This document shows positions 27,038 to 38,983 of a stretch of DNA of 64,000 nucleotides, in pieces. Numbering within the stretch: the stretch's first letter is position 1; every line of letters starts with the position of its first letter. The notes beneath the pieces were generated by a model that did not search any database, had not been told where the DNA came from, and saw only the letters and a program-made list of their open reading frames with translations. Source of the stretch: Xestospongia bergquistia. Lineage: Eukaryota > Porifera > Demospongiae > Haplosclerida > Petrosiidae. The stretch covers positions 806,001-870,000 of the forward strand of contig OZ014424.1 of the NCBI GenBank assembly GCA_963965975.1, read 5' to 3'. The position numbers and the translations under genes are program-made.

Positions 27038-27934
27038 CACATGTACATGTACACATGCTACAATAACAGTGCTAACCAATACATGTACATGTGGTTACAT
27101 CCATAATGGAATGGGCTGGCTAGAGCAGCTGTTCCCACTATAGTAAGTATTACACATGGTTTAGTTGCCAGAATACAAATGTATCTATAACACACTAATA
27201 CATATGTTTATGATGGATATTGTTACCACCGCAATAATCCATTTAATATGGCTGACCCTGTATTGTTGGTACACAGCTGTAATTCCTTTAACTAATTTAG
27301 TTTACAAGTAGCAGAATGTATAACATTAAGAATTATGTAGACATGTTGGAACAATTGGTATAATAACTCACAGTGTTATGTATATTGGGTATATATGTTA
27401 ACAACCACTTAACACAGAAACATGGCTCTTTGATGCTAAATTTGATTGGTATACTATCACTTCAGAAGACATACAAAATGGGTGTTTGTAAAGTAATTGT
27501 TTGCTTGTGAGACTTTGAAATGAAACCCCTCTTTAACAGACACTATGGGAACTGTCTTTCATTCAGAGGTGTATTCAATATAGAGGTGTCTTCAATATAG
27601 AAGTTGGATAACACAATGCAGTAAGCATATTATATATCTCTAAGTATAGTGAATGCCGTTAATGAGATTTTGTGAATGATGTATGTGTAATGTGTACATA
27701 GTTGATTTCTCAAGTGTGTCCTTAATACTGGAGTGAAGTAAAGTAGGTAGTTTTATCATGGGGATTAGAACAAATGTGCTGACTAAGCAAGTTTAGGTTT
27801 ACAGGTGTAGAGGGACAAGGGTCAGTCTGTGATGTCATGTCACAAATGGTTACATCCTACATTACTAAAAGCTCTCCATGATTGGCACCTTGGGATTTTG
27901 GAAACTACCCTTAGTATAATGTTATATCTTTAAT

Positions 27935-28345
27935 TAAATAATACACTAAAGTATTAGTATGGGACTAGAACAAGTGTCCTCAATATAGAGGTTGTATAAT
28001 ACACTAAAGTATTAGTATGGGACTAGAACAAGTGTCCTCAATATAGAGGTTGTATAATACACTAAAGTATTAGTATGGGACTAGAACAAGTGTCCTCAAT
28101 ATAGAGGTTGTATAATACACTAAAGTATTAGTATGGGACTAGAACAAGTGTCCTCAATATAGAGGTTGTATAATACACTAAAGTATTAGTATGGGACTAG
28201 AACAAGTGTCCTCAATATAGAGGTTGTATAATACACTAAAGTATTAGTATGGGACTAGAACAAGTGTCCTCAATATAGAGGTTGTATAATACACTAAAGT
28301 ATTAGTATGAGACTAGAACAAGTGTCCTTCATAATAGAGTGTCAA
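27935..28345 (+). repeat. 58-bp satellite array (plus orientation)
   Basis: Seven nearly identical units of the 58-bp family, the most homogeneous array of this family in the window. Confidence 0.95.
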
Positions 28346-28644
28346 TAAATAGTGCTATATTATATGAGAAATAGTTTTAAATTGTACTGATGTGCATTAT
28401 TTTTTATTTTCCACTTACACTATTTATCACATATAAACTATTTTGACATGTATTATCATGTATAAATTATTAATATACTTACTTTATGCTACACATAGTT
28501 ATGGTAACGACAATATTAGTATGTGTACATGAACTAATATAGAAATTTAATAATAATCCAATTAGTGATTGTATTTATATAAACTCTATTTTATTAGCGT
28601 ATACATACGCTACAAATTCTATCATGTTTTGTTTTTATTGTTAG

Positions 28645-28686
28645 TGTGACAAGTGAGGTTGTCAAAACATTTCATTCCTCGTCAAC
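28645..28686 (+). CDS. Isolated exon-like segment
   Basis: 42 nt lie between a strong pyrimidine-rich acceptor (TTTTTATTGTTAG) and a good donor (GTAAGG). One frame is open, reading VTSEVVKTFHSSS. No neighbouring exon of matching phase was identified, so the gene is unknown. It may be coding, a 5' UTR exon or chance. Confidence 0.25.
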
Positions 28687-29324
28687 GTAAGGTCAGTAAC
28701 TCATGACTATGTCGGAAAAGATTGGAAGAGATGATTGGTCAGTTACTCTAAACAATGTTGGAGTAATTTGGAATGTCTCCTTCTAACATGGTCAGTAAAG
28801 CACATGTACATGTAGATATATACACAGCTATTAAAATTACTAGTAGCTGACACAGAACAATTTACGCTGTTTTAATAATAACAATTGTAAATTACCACCT
28901 TCTTTTAATGAAATCATAATTAATTATTGATATTTATATCAGTATAGTGATAACCACTGATATATCAATGATATGTTCATACATAGATAATCACTAGTGT
29001 AATGACAATCTCAAATAAATCAGAAATAAATCACAGATATATCAGTGTAATGAGAATTACTAATATTATCAGTATAGTGATAACTACTGATATATCATCA
29101 ATACATAATTAATCATCTTATAATAGTGATAATCATTATGATACATGATCTCATCAGAACAAGTAGATTATAATCACAACACAATCTATCAAATATCAGT
29201 ATTTTGGTGGGGTCCATTCAGTATATCGTTCTTGGAATTTAATGTTGCTCTAATATTGTATTATTTTTACAAAACAACCTCTTATATTAGACAATACAAG
29301 ATTAGTATAAACATTGTATAGTCT

Positions 29325-29800
29325 TGTTATGTCCTCAATATAGAGGTTGTATAATACACTAAAGTATTAGTATGGGACTAGAACAAGTGTCCTCAATGTA
29401 GAGGTTGTATAATACGTTAAAATATTAGTATGGGACTAGAACAAGTGTCCTCAATATAGAGGTTGTATAATACACTAAAGTATTAGTATGGGACTAGAAC
29501 AAGTGTTAGAGGTTGTATAATACGCTAAAGTATTAGTATGGGACTAGAACAAGTGTCCTTAATATAGAGGTTATATAATACACTAAAGTATTAGTATGGG
29601 ACTAGAACAAGTGTCCTCAATATAGAGGTTGTATAATACACTAAAGTATTAGTATGGGACTAGAACAAGTGTCCTCACTATAGAGGTTGTATAATACACT
29701 AAAGTATTAGTATGGGACTAGAACAAGTGTCCTCAATATAGAGGTTGTATAATACACTAAAGTAGATTAGAACAAGTGTCCTCACTATAGTGAGTGTTCT
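29325..29800 (+). repeat. 58-bp satellite array (plus orientation)
   Basis: About eight units of the 58-bp family, one with an internal deletion (near 29505). A single stray copy of the family lies near 30365-30425. Confidence 0.92.
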
Positions 29801-30008
29801 TGATAAAGTATTATATTAGCTATTCCATTAATTAGTTAAAACATTAAAAGTTATAGTAATATGCTGTAGGTACAAAGGGTCATGTTTACTTAGGCAAGGA
29901 AGACAAGTAAACAGATGTACTTTCTTTGTGTCATTGGTATACACATATACACACAGGGAGATTAAAAGCATCTCTTAAAAAGATAATACAACATAGTTCT
30001 AATAGTTA

Positions 30009-30152
30009 ATGAAAATTAATGTTATGATAGTAGTTCTTACCTCACTTCTGAGACATGATGGAGTATATAATTATTGTATTAATGGCATTCCTAGAACGGG
30101 TGTGTTATTAGTACGACCAAGTCAACAGTCTTCTACCTCTGCTCCAAAATAA
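30009..30152 (+). other. Ambiguous exon-like segment
   Basis: On the plus strand this is a 47-codon open frame ending in TAA; its second half (INGIPRTGVLLVRPSQQ) looks protein-like. On the minus strand the same DNA is bounded by GGAGCAG and by GAG|GTAAGA, a near-perfect donor, as in a 5' UTR or first exon. Strand and nature cannot be decided from sequence alone. Confidence 0.25.
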
Positions 30153-31509
30153 ACACATCTGAAGACAGACTAAGGTTGAGAGAGAGTAATGATGTGATTT
30201 TGTAAAGAAACTACAATTTTAAGTAGAAGTTCAAACGTTGCGAGCATTGTGTTATGTTGGGTACAACAGTTGCTATGGTTACTGAGTAGAATAGTGTTGG
30301 ATGTGGTTGTTGGAATTAAAAACGAGATTTCATTTTAATTGATACTTGGACACCTGGAAATCTCAATACTAAAATATTAGTATGAGACTAGAGTAGTGTC
30401 CTGAATATAGAGGGTAGTTCAAGTGTCCTTAGAACTTTCACTGTTATGATGAATGATGATAGAAAAGAAGGACTAGTGAGATAGAAAAAGATGATAAGTG
30501 TCTTAAAAGTAATCTGCAAGACAGTCAGACAGACAGAGTAGACTGAAATAAAAGAATAAAAGGAAACACAACTGTTTCAAAGAACAACGACTCAACAGAC
30601 CATGTCCTCCTCCATCTGTATGTGTAAATAAATCTGCTTAAGTGTAAAATTGAGATGCTCTTTGATGGTCTAGAGGTAGTTTAAACAAGTATGTTGATTA
30701 TAATATGATACGATATATTTATAGTATAGTATATGTCAATAATATAACAGTAGTACTTGAATAGTCCAATATATTGAAGAGTAATTTTTTATTCTAATAA
30801 TTGTCTTATAATTGGAAATGGGTTATTATAGCTGAGCAGGTGCCAGCTGATCCTACATCTCACAATTCATAATATTTTGCAGAATGTTAAGTTTGCATTG
30901 CCTAGAGTAAAATAGAGGGAGAAAAATGACAATAGTGTGTGGGAGAGAGAGAAGCAGGAGAGGGAGATGCAAGGCGGGTCTGAGATATGCATTTCAAACA
31001 GCTCTAACAAACATAGTTTAGTAAAATGTCCATCCAAAAACATATACTCCATGGATACATATAAAGTTTGTATTATCATTTAATAACGCTATTATCATTA
31101 CGTTCAATATCATATATTATATGGTATTGAGTTATTGTACAAGAGATCACAGAATGTCAAAAATAGCTTGAGGGACTAGAATAAATTCCTGAACTTATTA
31201 ACAATATCTTTTGATGTCACTGATAGTTATGTTCCAACAAATTAGTAAAAAATGTTAGTGAATAATTTTAAGAAGTTAAATTTGTCTAAAAAGATTTGGT
31301 TTTCTAATGTCAACTTCCACATAACGACACAACATTTAATGATAATAAATATAATTATTAATATTACATCAAATAAGAAAGGAATCCTAGAGGTAGTAAT
31401 ATTAATGACAATTATACGATAATAATTGTTAATTATTATGTAATAAAGTGCAACTGTTACAAACATGATACTAACTGTTCAAAGTTAATCTAATATTTAT
31501 TTACAACAG

Positions 31510-32674
31510 CCAATTTTTGTAGTTAACTCAACGGGGAAGATTGTTTTAAACATCAAATGTGGTAAGTAAATTTCATTATTAGTTGGTGAGTATAATGTTG
31601 TGTTAGAAAATAGGTAGAGATGGCTATAGTGTCATTAGTTGTCTTTGAAGTGGTTATGAGTACACACATAATTAACATGAAATAGTAAGGAATGTGTTAT
31701 AGTATTCATAAGAATGTTGAATAACATTTGTTAATGGTTGTATCCAATTGTCAATTCCATTACACATCAATCCATCTGTCCATCCATCAATCCATCTGTC
31801 CATCCATCAATCCATCTGTCCATCCATCAATCTATCTGTCCATTTATCAATCTATCTGTCCATCTATCTATCTGTTAATCTATTACATTGATATAAATTC
31901 ATCAAAACCATTTTATCATAATGTGTACAATATTCCAACCACAAAACACCAAACAAGTCCAAATATAGTGAAATGACCACATACAACTTAAGGATATCAA
32001 TTCAACACAGAGCCATACAAGTTGTATTTTGGAAGGAAAAATAACCACACACATTACTATAAATGTTATTATATTCACAGTAGTATTGTAGTAAAAGGAC
32101 ATAGGTCTTAAAAAGGGAAACCACACAACAAAGGATATATGTTCCTTTGTCATAATAGTGGGTGCAGTTCATTGTAATTATGGAAGCGATCACACATACA
32201 TATACACACGTACATAGTAACTGTTTTATTATTCTCATCGCCACACTGCCCACTCTCAAATGCGTATGAAGGGGGCTTTGTATATTTAATTATTAAGGAT
32301 GAGATTAGTTTTTTGTCACACTTTTTCTTTTTTTAAAAAATAATCTTAACCTTCAATTTAAAAAGTGAAATAATATATTATGTAACAGTTAACAGATTGG
32401 AACACATAATCAGTCAGAAAAAAAATAAAAATAAATATTTATTGCTAGCTAATGATAGTTATTTCACCACTCAAGTTAAATGTAACAGTCCAGCTGCTCC
32501 TATAGACGAGAACGAAGGTATTAATTGAGGGGTGTGACTTTAACAAGTGTATTAACTTAACAATTTGATAATATAACCGCAGGGACATTGTTTTTACTAA
32601 CTAGAGATGGTACAGATGTCATTTTTGGACATCAAGATGTTATTGTTGTCAGTTCTAAGAGTCAGTTGTACTAA
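31510..32674 (+). CDS. 3' exons of an unrecognised gene
   Basis: Three exon-like segments fit one plus-strand gene. 31510-31561 lies between ACAACAG and GTAAGT and reads PIFVVNSTGKIVLNIKC. 32489-32517 lies between TGTAACAG and GTATTA and reads PAAPIDENE. 32583-32674 follows an ACCGCAG acceptor, reads GTLFLLTRDGTDVIFGHQDV..., and ends in TAA. The last two join in phase. The first and second do not join directly, so at least one exon is missing between them or the first belongs elsewhere. The 5' end was not found. No family was recognised. The gene is convergent with PPP4R1. Confidence 0.45.
31762..31885. repeat. 20-bp tandem repeat (CATCCATCAATCCATCTGTC)
   Basis: About six copies of a 20-bp unit of the CATC-rich type, inside the presumed intron of the unrecognised gene. 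The open frame running through it is repeat-derived. Confidence 0.9.
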
Positions 32675-33389
32675 AGGTCATGTTATACACTAGTATAATA
32701 TATACTTCATATTACATTTACTATAATATAAATTTATATTACTCACTACAAGGAAAAGCAAAGAGACTCAAAGTCTAAAAATGTGGATAATTTATAGCAA
32801 TGAGCTTATCTTAAAAGAAATTATTCAACTATAAGATCCTGTTACAGAAAGAACAAAGGGATTCTAATACAACTAATGACATCATTACATGCTCAACAGT
32901 ATATGAATATTTACATGACAAATCACGGTCAAATCTTATAAGCAACATCTCTAGTACTCTGTTCAATAATACAAGATTGTACTTCAAAGGTAACAATGAT
33001 TTTAATGTCACTTAGTTAATGTTGTCTTCACACAGACAAGAATTACAATATTCCACTAAGTTGTCTAGTTTCTTTTGAAAGACACTGTTGTCAGCTGATA
33101 ATAATAATTGGGGATTTTTTTTAATTCAGCAAATTTACCATAAATAGTTAATTTGCCATAATTAAATCATTGCAAATTTTTTTCCTGCTAATGGTAATAC
33201 ATTTACTAGTTGCATCTAAATTTATAGACTGTATCAAAATTTAGTAGTTATTGACTGTATCAAAATTTAGTAGTTATTGACTGTATCAAAATTTAGTAGT
33301 TATTGACTGTATTAAAATTTAGTAGTTATTGACTGTATCAAAATTTAGTAGTTATTGACTGTATTAAAATTTTATACTTACTGGCTATA
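32675..33389. other. Convergent spacer upstream of the PPP4R1 stop
   Basis: AT-rich spacer between two stop codons. It contains most of a 26-bp tandem array (next entry). A 66-codon open frame at about 32815-33015 has no recognisable content and is not called. Confidence 0.5.
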
Positions 33390-33450
33390 TCAAAATTTAG
33401 TAGTTATTGACTGTATTAAAATTTTATACTTACTGGCTATATCAAATTTG
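33203..33450. repeat. 26-bp tandem repeat overlapping the PPP4R1 3' end
   Basis: About nine units of GACTGTATCAAAATTTAGTA plus GTTATT, some with a TTTTATACTTACTGGC variant. The proximal units overlap the last PPP4R1 codons and its stop. Confidence 0.92.
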
Positions 33451-33669
33451 TAGCCATCATTTGCTGAGTCACCTTCTGATACACTTCGTGTTCTCTTGGT
33501 AGATGGGGATGGATCACTTCTGGACTTCATGGGGGGAGGGTCTAGGGGAGCACCAGAAAAATAGCGGACATCTCTATCGGTATCATTTTGTAAGACTTTT
33601 AATATTGTTTGTATTGTACTTGATAAAGAGTAATTTGAAGAAAAGAATTCTGAGAAAGAGAGAGAGGGG

Positions 33670-33702
<33 letters not shown>

Positions 33703-35212
33703 ACAAGCTTGTCATATGTTAGTAAGAAAAGTCCTCTATTAACATGTAATACTTAATACACTTATACTTAAACAGCTGCAAATGTGACAAAGAAAGCTAA
33801 CACCTTATGACTGTATCACTAAGAATAGCTAACCTTTCCATTGAAGTGATTGGACACAATAAAGTAATACACACACACACACACACACACACCAATTGAC
33901 CATCAATACACATACATGTACAAGTACACATGTACAGGTAATAATACATCTACATGTACAAGTCCTTTTATCTCATTGCACAGAGGCCATTTGAATTAAC
34001 AATTAACAGAGCAGTGGTTGAGAACAAAGAGTACATTAAGTCATCATGTCCAAGTTTTGCTAGTGAGAATACTTGGACTAAATGTTTGTAGTTGTAAGGT
34101 ATACAAAACCGACTACATTTTTTGTAGTAGATGTTACAGATGAATGGGCTTTGTTGATAACAACACCATAGTTACTATAATATGATCAAAGAGATGTGAG
34201 ATATATGTTTATTAGATTTGTGTTTGTTAGAATACCACAGTGACCTACTGTGGTAAGTAAATTCATTAACAGATGATATATCTTAGGTCACTGTGGTAAG
34301 TACTGATATTCACTAGTCTAGATTAGGTCATTGTGGTAAGTACTGATGTTTACTAGTCTAGAGCTTACTAATGGTAGCTATCCTAGGTTACTGTGGTAAG
34401 TACTGATGTTCACTAGTAGAGAGCTTACTAATGGTAGGTCACTGTGGTGAGTACTGATGTTTACTAGTCTAGAGCTTACTAATGGTAGCTATCCTAGGTT
34501 ACTGTGGTAAGTACTGATGTTCACTAGTAGAGAGCTTACTAATGGTAGGTCACTGTGGTGAGTACTGATGTTTACTAGTCTAGAGCTTACTAATGGTAGC
34601 TATCCTAGGTTACTGTGGTAAGTACTGATGTTCACTAGTAGAGAGCTTACTAATGGTAGGTCACTGTGGTGAGTACTGATGTTTACTAGTCTAGAGCTTA
34701 CTAATGGTAGCTATCCTATATCACTGTGGTAAATACTGATGTTCACTAGTCTAGAGCTTACTAATGGTAGATATCCTATGTCACTGTGGTAAGTATTGAT
34801 GTTCACTAGTCTAGACCTTACTATTGGTAGCTATCCTAGATCACTGTAGTAAGTACTGGTAATAGTTACCTATATTAGATATAGTTCTATATAAAAGACG
34901 ACCCACAGCAAGTCTGACATTAGGGACATTATTAGAAGAGAGAGAAATAAGAGTTGGGAGGCAGTCAGTAGCAAAGAGAGAATAAGAGAGTCTTCTCTCA
35001 TGAAGAAATAATTCACATTGTTTTATATACCTAAGTAGAAAAGAGATACAAAGCTGATATTTGTGTCACATGAATGTCACATGACTAACATTAATCTTAA
35101 TAGCCATCTATCACTGAAGGCAAAGGACTCTTTGAGTTGTTTCAGAAGAACTGGGCAGCTACTTGGATGAGAGTGTTCAAGTTTGTGAAGGATAATACTT
35201 ATCTAAGAGGAA

Positions 35213-35294
<82 letters not shown>

Positions 35295-38200
35295 TGTTCA
35301 ACTACATCAAAGTGTTAACTGTACCAGTCTTGAAGAAGTATCTCTAACTTGTGCTACTCTATCATGTCCTAGTTTGATAGCCACTGGAGTAATATGCTCT
35401 TCAATGAAGGGACAATCATAAAGATCACACAGTAAAATCAACTGCCTAAAATGGATAGCAACCAAAATAAATGGACAAATAGAAAGACATTATGGATGTA
35501 TAGATATTGTAAAAAGACAGTTGAATGATTTTAAAATGGATACATAGGGGAGATAATAGATGCATACTCGGCTAATAAGTCCCTGTATCTCCAGTTCTTT
35601 TCATTTTCAGTATCCAGGAGGCCAAGTAAAATAGAGGGAAACCTATTTCTTCTTACATCCATAGGAAGAATCTGTATGTAATAAAGAAAACAGTTAATGA
35701 GTATATAATATATACATAGATTAGTAGTACATGTGGTACTACAGGTCACCGCTGGTAGGGGAATCTATACCACCTCGGCGGACCAAATTCCCTTGAAACA
35801 GGTCACCATTGGTAGGGGAATCTATACCACCTCGGCGGACCAAATTCCCTTGACACAGGTCACCGCTGGTAGGGAAATCTATACCACCTCGGCGGACCAA
35901 ATTCCCTTGAAACAGGTCACCATTGGTAGGGGAATCTATACCATCTCGGCGGACCAAATTCCCTTGACACAGGTCACCACTGGTAGGGGAATCTATACCA
36001 CCTCGGCGGACTAAATTCCCTTGACACAGGTCACCACTGGTAGGGGAATCTATACTACCTCAGGGGACCAAATTCCCTTGACACAGGTTGCCTCACTGAG
36101 AATGGGCAGACCATTGGACATGTAGACATTGAAATACCCCAAAATGACTACATATAACAAATAATTGCCTTAAATGTAAATGTAGCTGACTTAAGGACAT
36201 TAAACTATTAACATAGTTGAACTAATGTTATCAATGCTACATGTAAGGGACACTTTATAGTACATGTTATGATGTTAGGGACGCTCCTGCAGTACATGTA
36301 AGTGATGTTACATGTAGTAAAATACAAATTGTCTCCCTTCTATGTGCTTAGAGGGAGTACCCTGTTTAATGAACCATTATTTAATTAAAAAACAGCTGCA
36401 TCATACCAATAATATTGTCTAACAGACAGCTGAGTAAGACTTAATAGAGAATTCTCGTGAGAAAATTTGTTACAAGTTGTAATTCTTTGAAATAAATACA
36501 AAGTTTTACTCCAAATATCTCACTGAACTAATTAATACCTCCATTGTTACCAATAGCAACAATATCATTATCGTAGGCAATATGACCAATTAGACAGTGG
36601 TACTACAAAGAGAGTGTAGTCCCTTCTTGAACACACATTGGTCATGTACATGTAAAGAATATACCACCTGTTATATACACCAGCTAATATACATATACTG
36701 TTATTAATTCAATTAAATGTTATGATTGATACATGTTACCAGACATTCTTCATATATGATCTCAGTATACCACCTGTTGGGTTATTTGTACATAGACCAC
36801 CCATTTATTTTTATAGTCTTAATCTTTCATAATTTTAAATCATTCCATCCCTTCATCTATCCATCCATCAGCTTGTCTATTAATACCTCAAAGAATTGCG
36901 CTAAATGACTCAATATTCCTAGTTTGATATCATCAAGATCTTTAGTAGAATATTCATCAACTATAGTCACTAATTCTGCTACTGTTCTTTCTTGTCCTAA
37001 CATCCTTGCTATTTCATGAATACAGTGAGCTAGTATACGACGTATCTTCCACTGAGAGAAGAAAAAAAAAGGTTAGCTAAAGCTAATAAAAATAAAAGAA
37101 ATTAAAAAAAATAAAAATGAATAAGTTAAACTGAAAGAATGAATGTTTTACTACAGATAGTATACTGGACATATAAATTTACTGAGTTATACTGAACTAT
37201 GTAAAGAAATATACAGAAATATACTAACTTCATGTACCTGCATATCACTAGCTAATGAATCAAAGGTGGGCTTTAATAAGGGCCAGTGACGAGGACCAAG
37301 TGTTTGGAGAACAGCTGGAAAAGAGAAGGCACAATAAAGAGGAAGATCAGCATCTATACTCTGTGTTTTAACAGGATCTATCATACTAAGATACATGTCA
37401 ATAAGTTCATCAGGAACTATTTCCTAGGAGGGAGGGAGAGAGAGGAGAATTAAGTGTTGTATAAATTATTGGGTGGAGCTACAATAATTAACCACACCCA
37501 GTAATTATACTAACTTGATTGGTGTTGGTGACAAAAAATGGTTCGGACACTGCACTCTCCATTAATGTCATTTCCATGGCAACTGATTTAGCAGTTGTGT
37601 CATGTTGATGAAAAGGTGTACTCTGGGCAATATAGCCACGCCCACTTGTTACATCCTCTTCATGAATCTGCCCTGTAGTATTTTGCACAAAAACGCGAAC
37701 CTACAACCAAAAATCACATGACTGATAGAATCTGATTGGTCACCTTAAATGCATTAATGTCATTGATTAATACTTAAATATAGGTAAATCAATTATTTTA
37801 GGTCACACCCACATGTGGAAAGCCATTAGCAGTACTACCAACAGGAGAATCCAAGAGAGTTAACTTATTTATATCAGTTATGAGATCTTTGTTTCTTTCA
37901 ATATCATTTTTCTCCATACCCTCGGACTCGGCCAGTAATTCATCTTTGATGTCCATTAGTCCATCTTGTTCTTCATCATCTTTCTGATCCTCAATCTCAT
38001 ATTGTTTCAAAATTTCATCCTCTCTTGTGCTTCCAAATAAATCTCGCTTCAATCCATCATCTGCTGAACTAGAAAAACCTGTTTGACAAGTTAGGTCACT
38101 TGAAAGACTGCCATTGTGGTTTGTTGTATTAGAATAGACAACTTTGGACCCAGTCTGATTCTCACTGGAACAGGAATCAGGTTCAAGCTCATCATTAAAA

Positions 38201-38932
38201 ACAGTCAAGATAGGTGAACGCCAAAATTGAAAAAGTCCATACTCGTCTTGAGGAACCTCACTGTCCAATATTGATGAGGAGAGAGAGGATAAGACGTGGG
38301 GAGGAGTTTGAAAAATCATTAGAGGAGACACAGCATGAGATGGAGACCCAGATCCCTTAGAAGGGGTCTGAAACTCTTTGTCTTTAGTATCGGACTGTTT
38401 AGAACCATTATTGGCTAAAAACACAGAGTCATTAAAATCAGAGGACTTTCCTCCAAGTAGAGAAGTGTCTAATAATTCTGCATCAGAGAGTGGCTCCAAA
38501 GACGATACACTCTCTTCATGATTACCAACGTAAAAGGTCGATATAAAAGGACCCAGTGTTTGGAAAGCGGCTTTTCTTACCTGTATGACAAAGATATGAT
38601 ATAAGTACATTCATCAGTCTGCCCATCCATCCATCCATTCATCTGTTTATGTGTCCATTTTACCCATCTTGAGTCATCTTTTAATAGATGTAAAAAGACT
38701 GGAGTCAATCTTTCTTGTCTTGCTAATAATGAACAAGCAATCGAGACATCCATAAATACTTCAGCACATGCCTGAAGAAAATAATATTGAATGCAGTCAT
38801 GCTTTTTTAGCTATGTCTCTGATAAACTTACTTTTCTCACTCCCCAGACTTCGTCTTTACAAAGTTGCAAGAAATATGGTAGCTAAGAAAGTTAAACACA
38901 CACAAATACTATAACATTATCTCCTTCAATCT

Positions 38933-38983
<51 letters not shown>

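Larger units (their letters stand above)
22622..28640. other. Gene-poor, repeat-rich stretch
   Basis: No gene could be supported on either strand. The stretch contains two inverted 58-bp satellite arrays flanking a 24-26-bp array (23.2-25.2 kb), a 181-bp-spaced duplication (26.7-27.0 kb), another 58-bp array (27.9-28.3 kb), and AT-rich unique sequence with a few TC-rich stretches. The short open frames here (e.g. 22905-23102, 24651-24896, 25654-25914 minus) lack splice context or recognisable motifs. If the ankyrin gene reaches the exon-like pieces at 28.6-32.7 kb, this would be intronic. Confidence 0.6.

Noticed and set aside
32815..33015. 66-codon frame (TTNDIITCSTVYEYLHDKS)
   Set aside because: No splice-compatible partner, and an alternative frame looks equally plausible. 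Chance in AT-rich DNA is likely.
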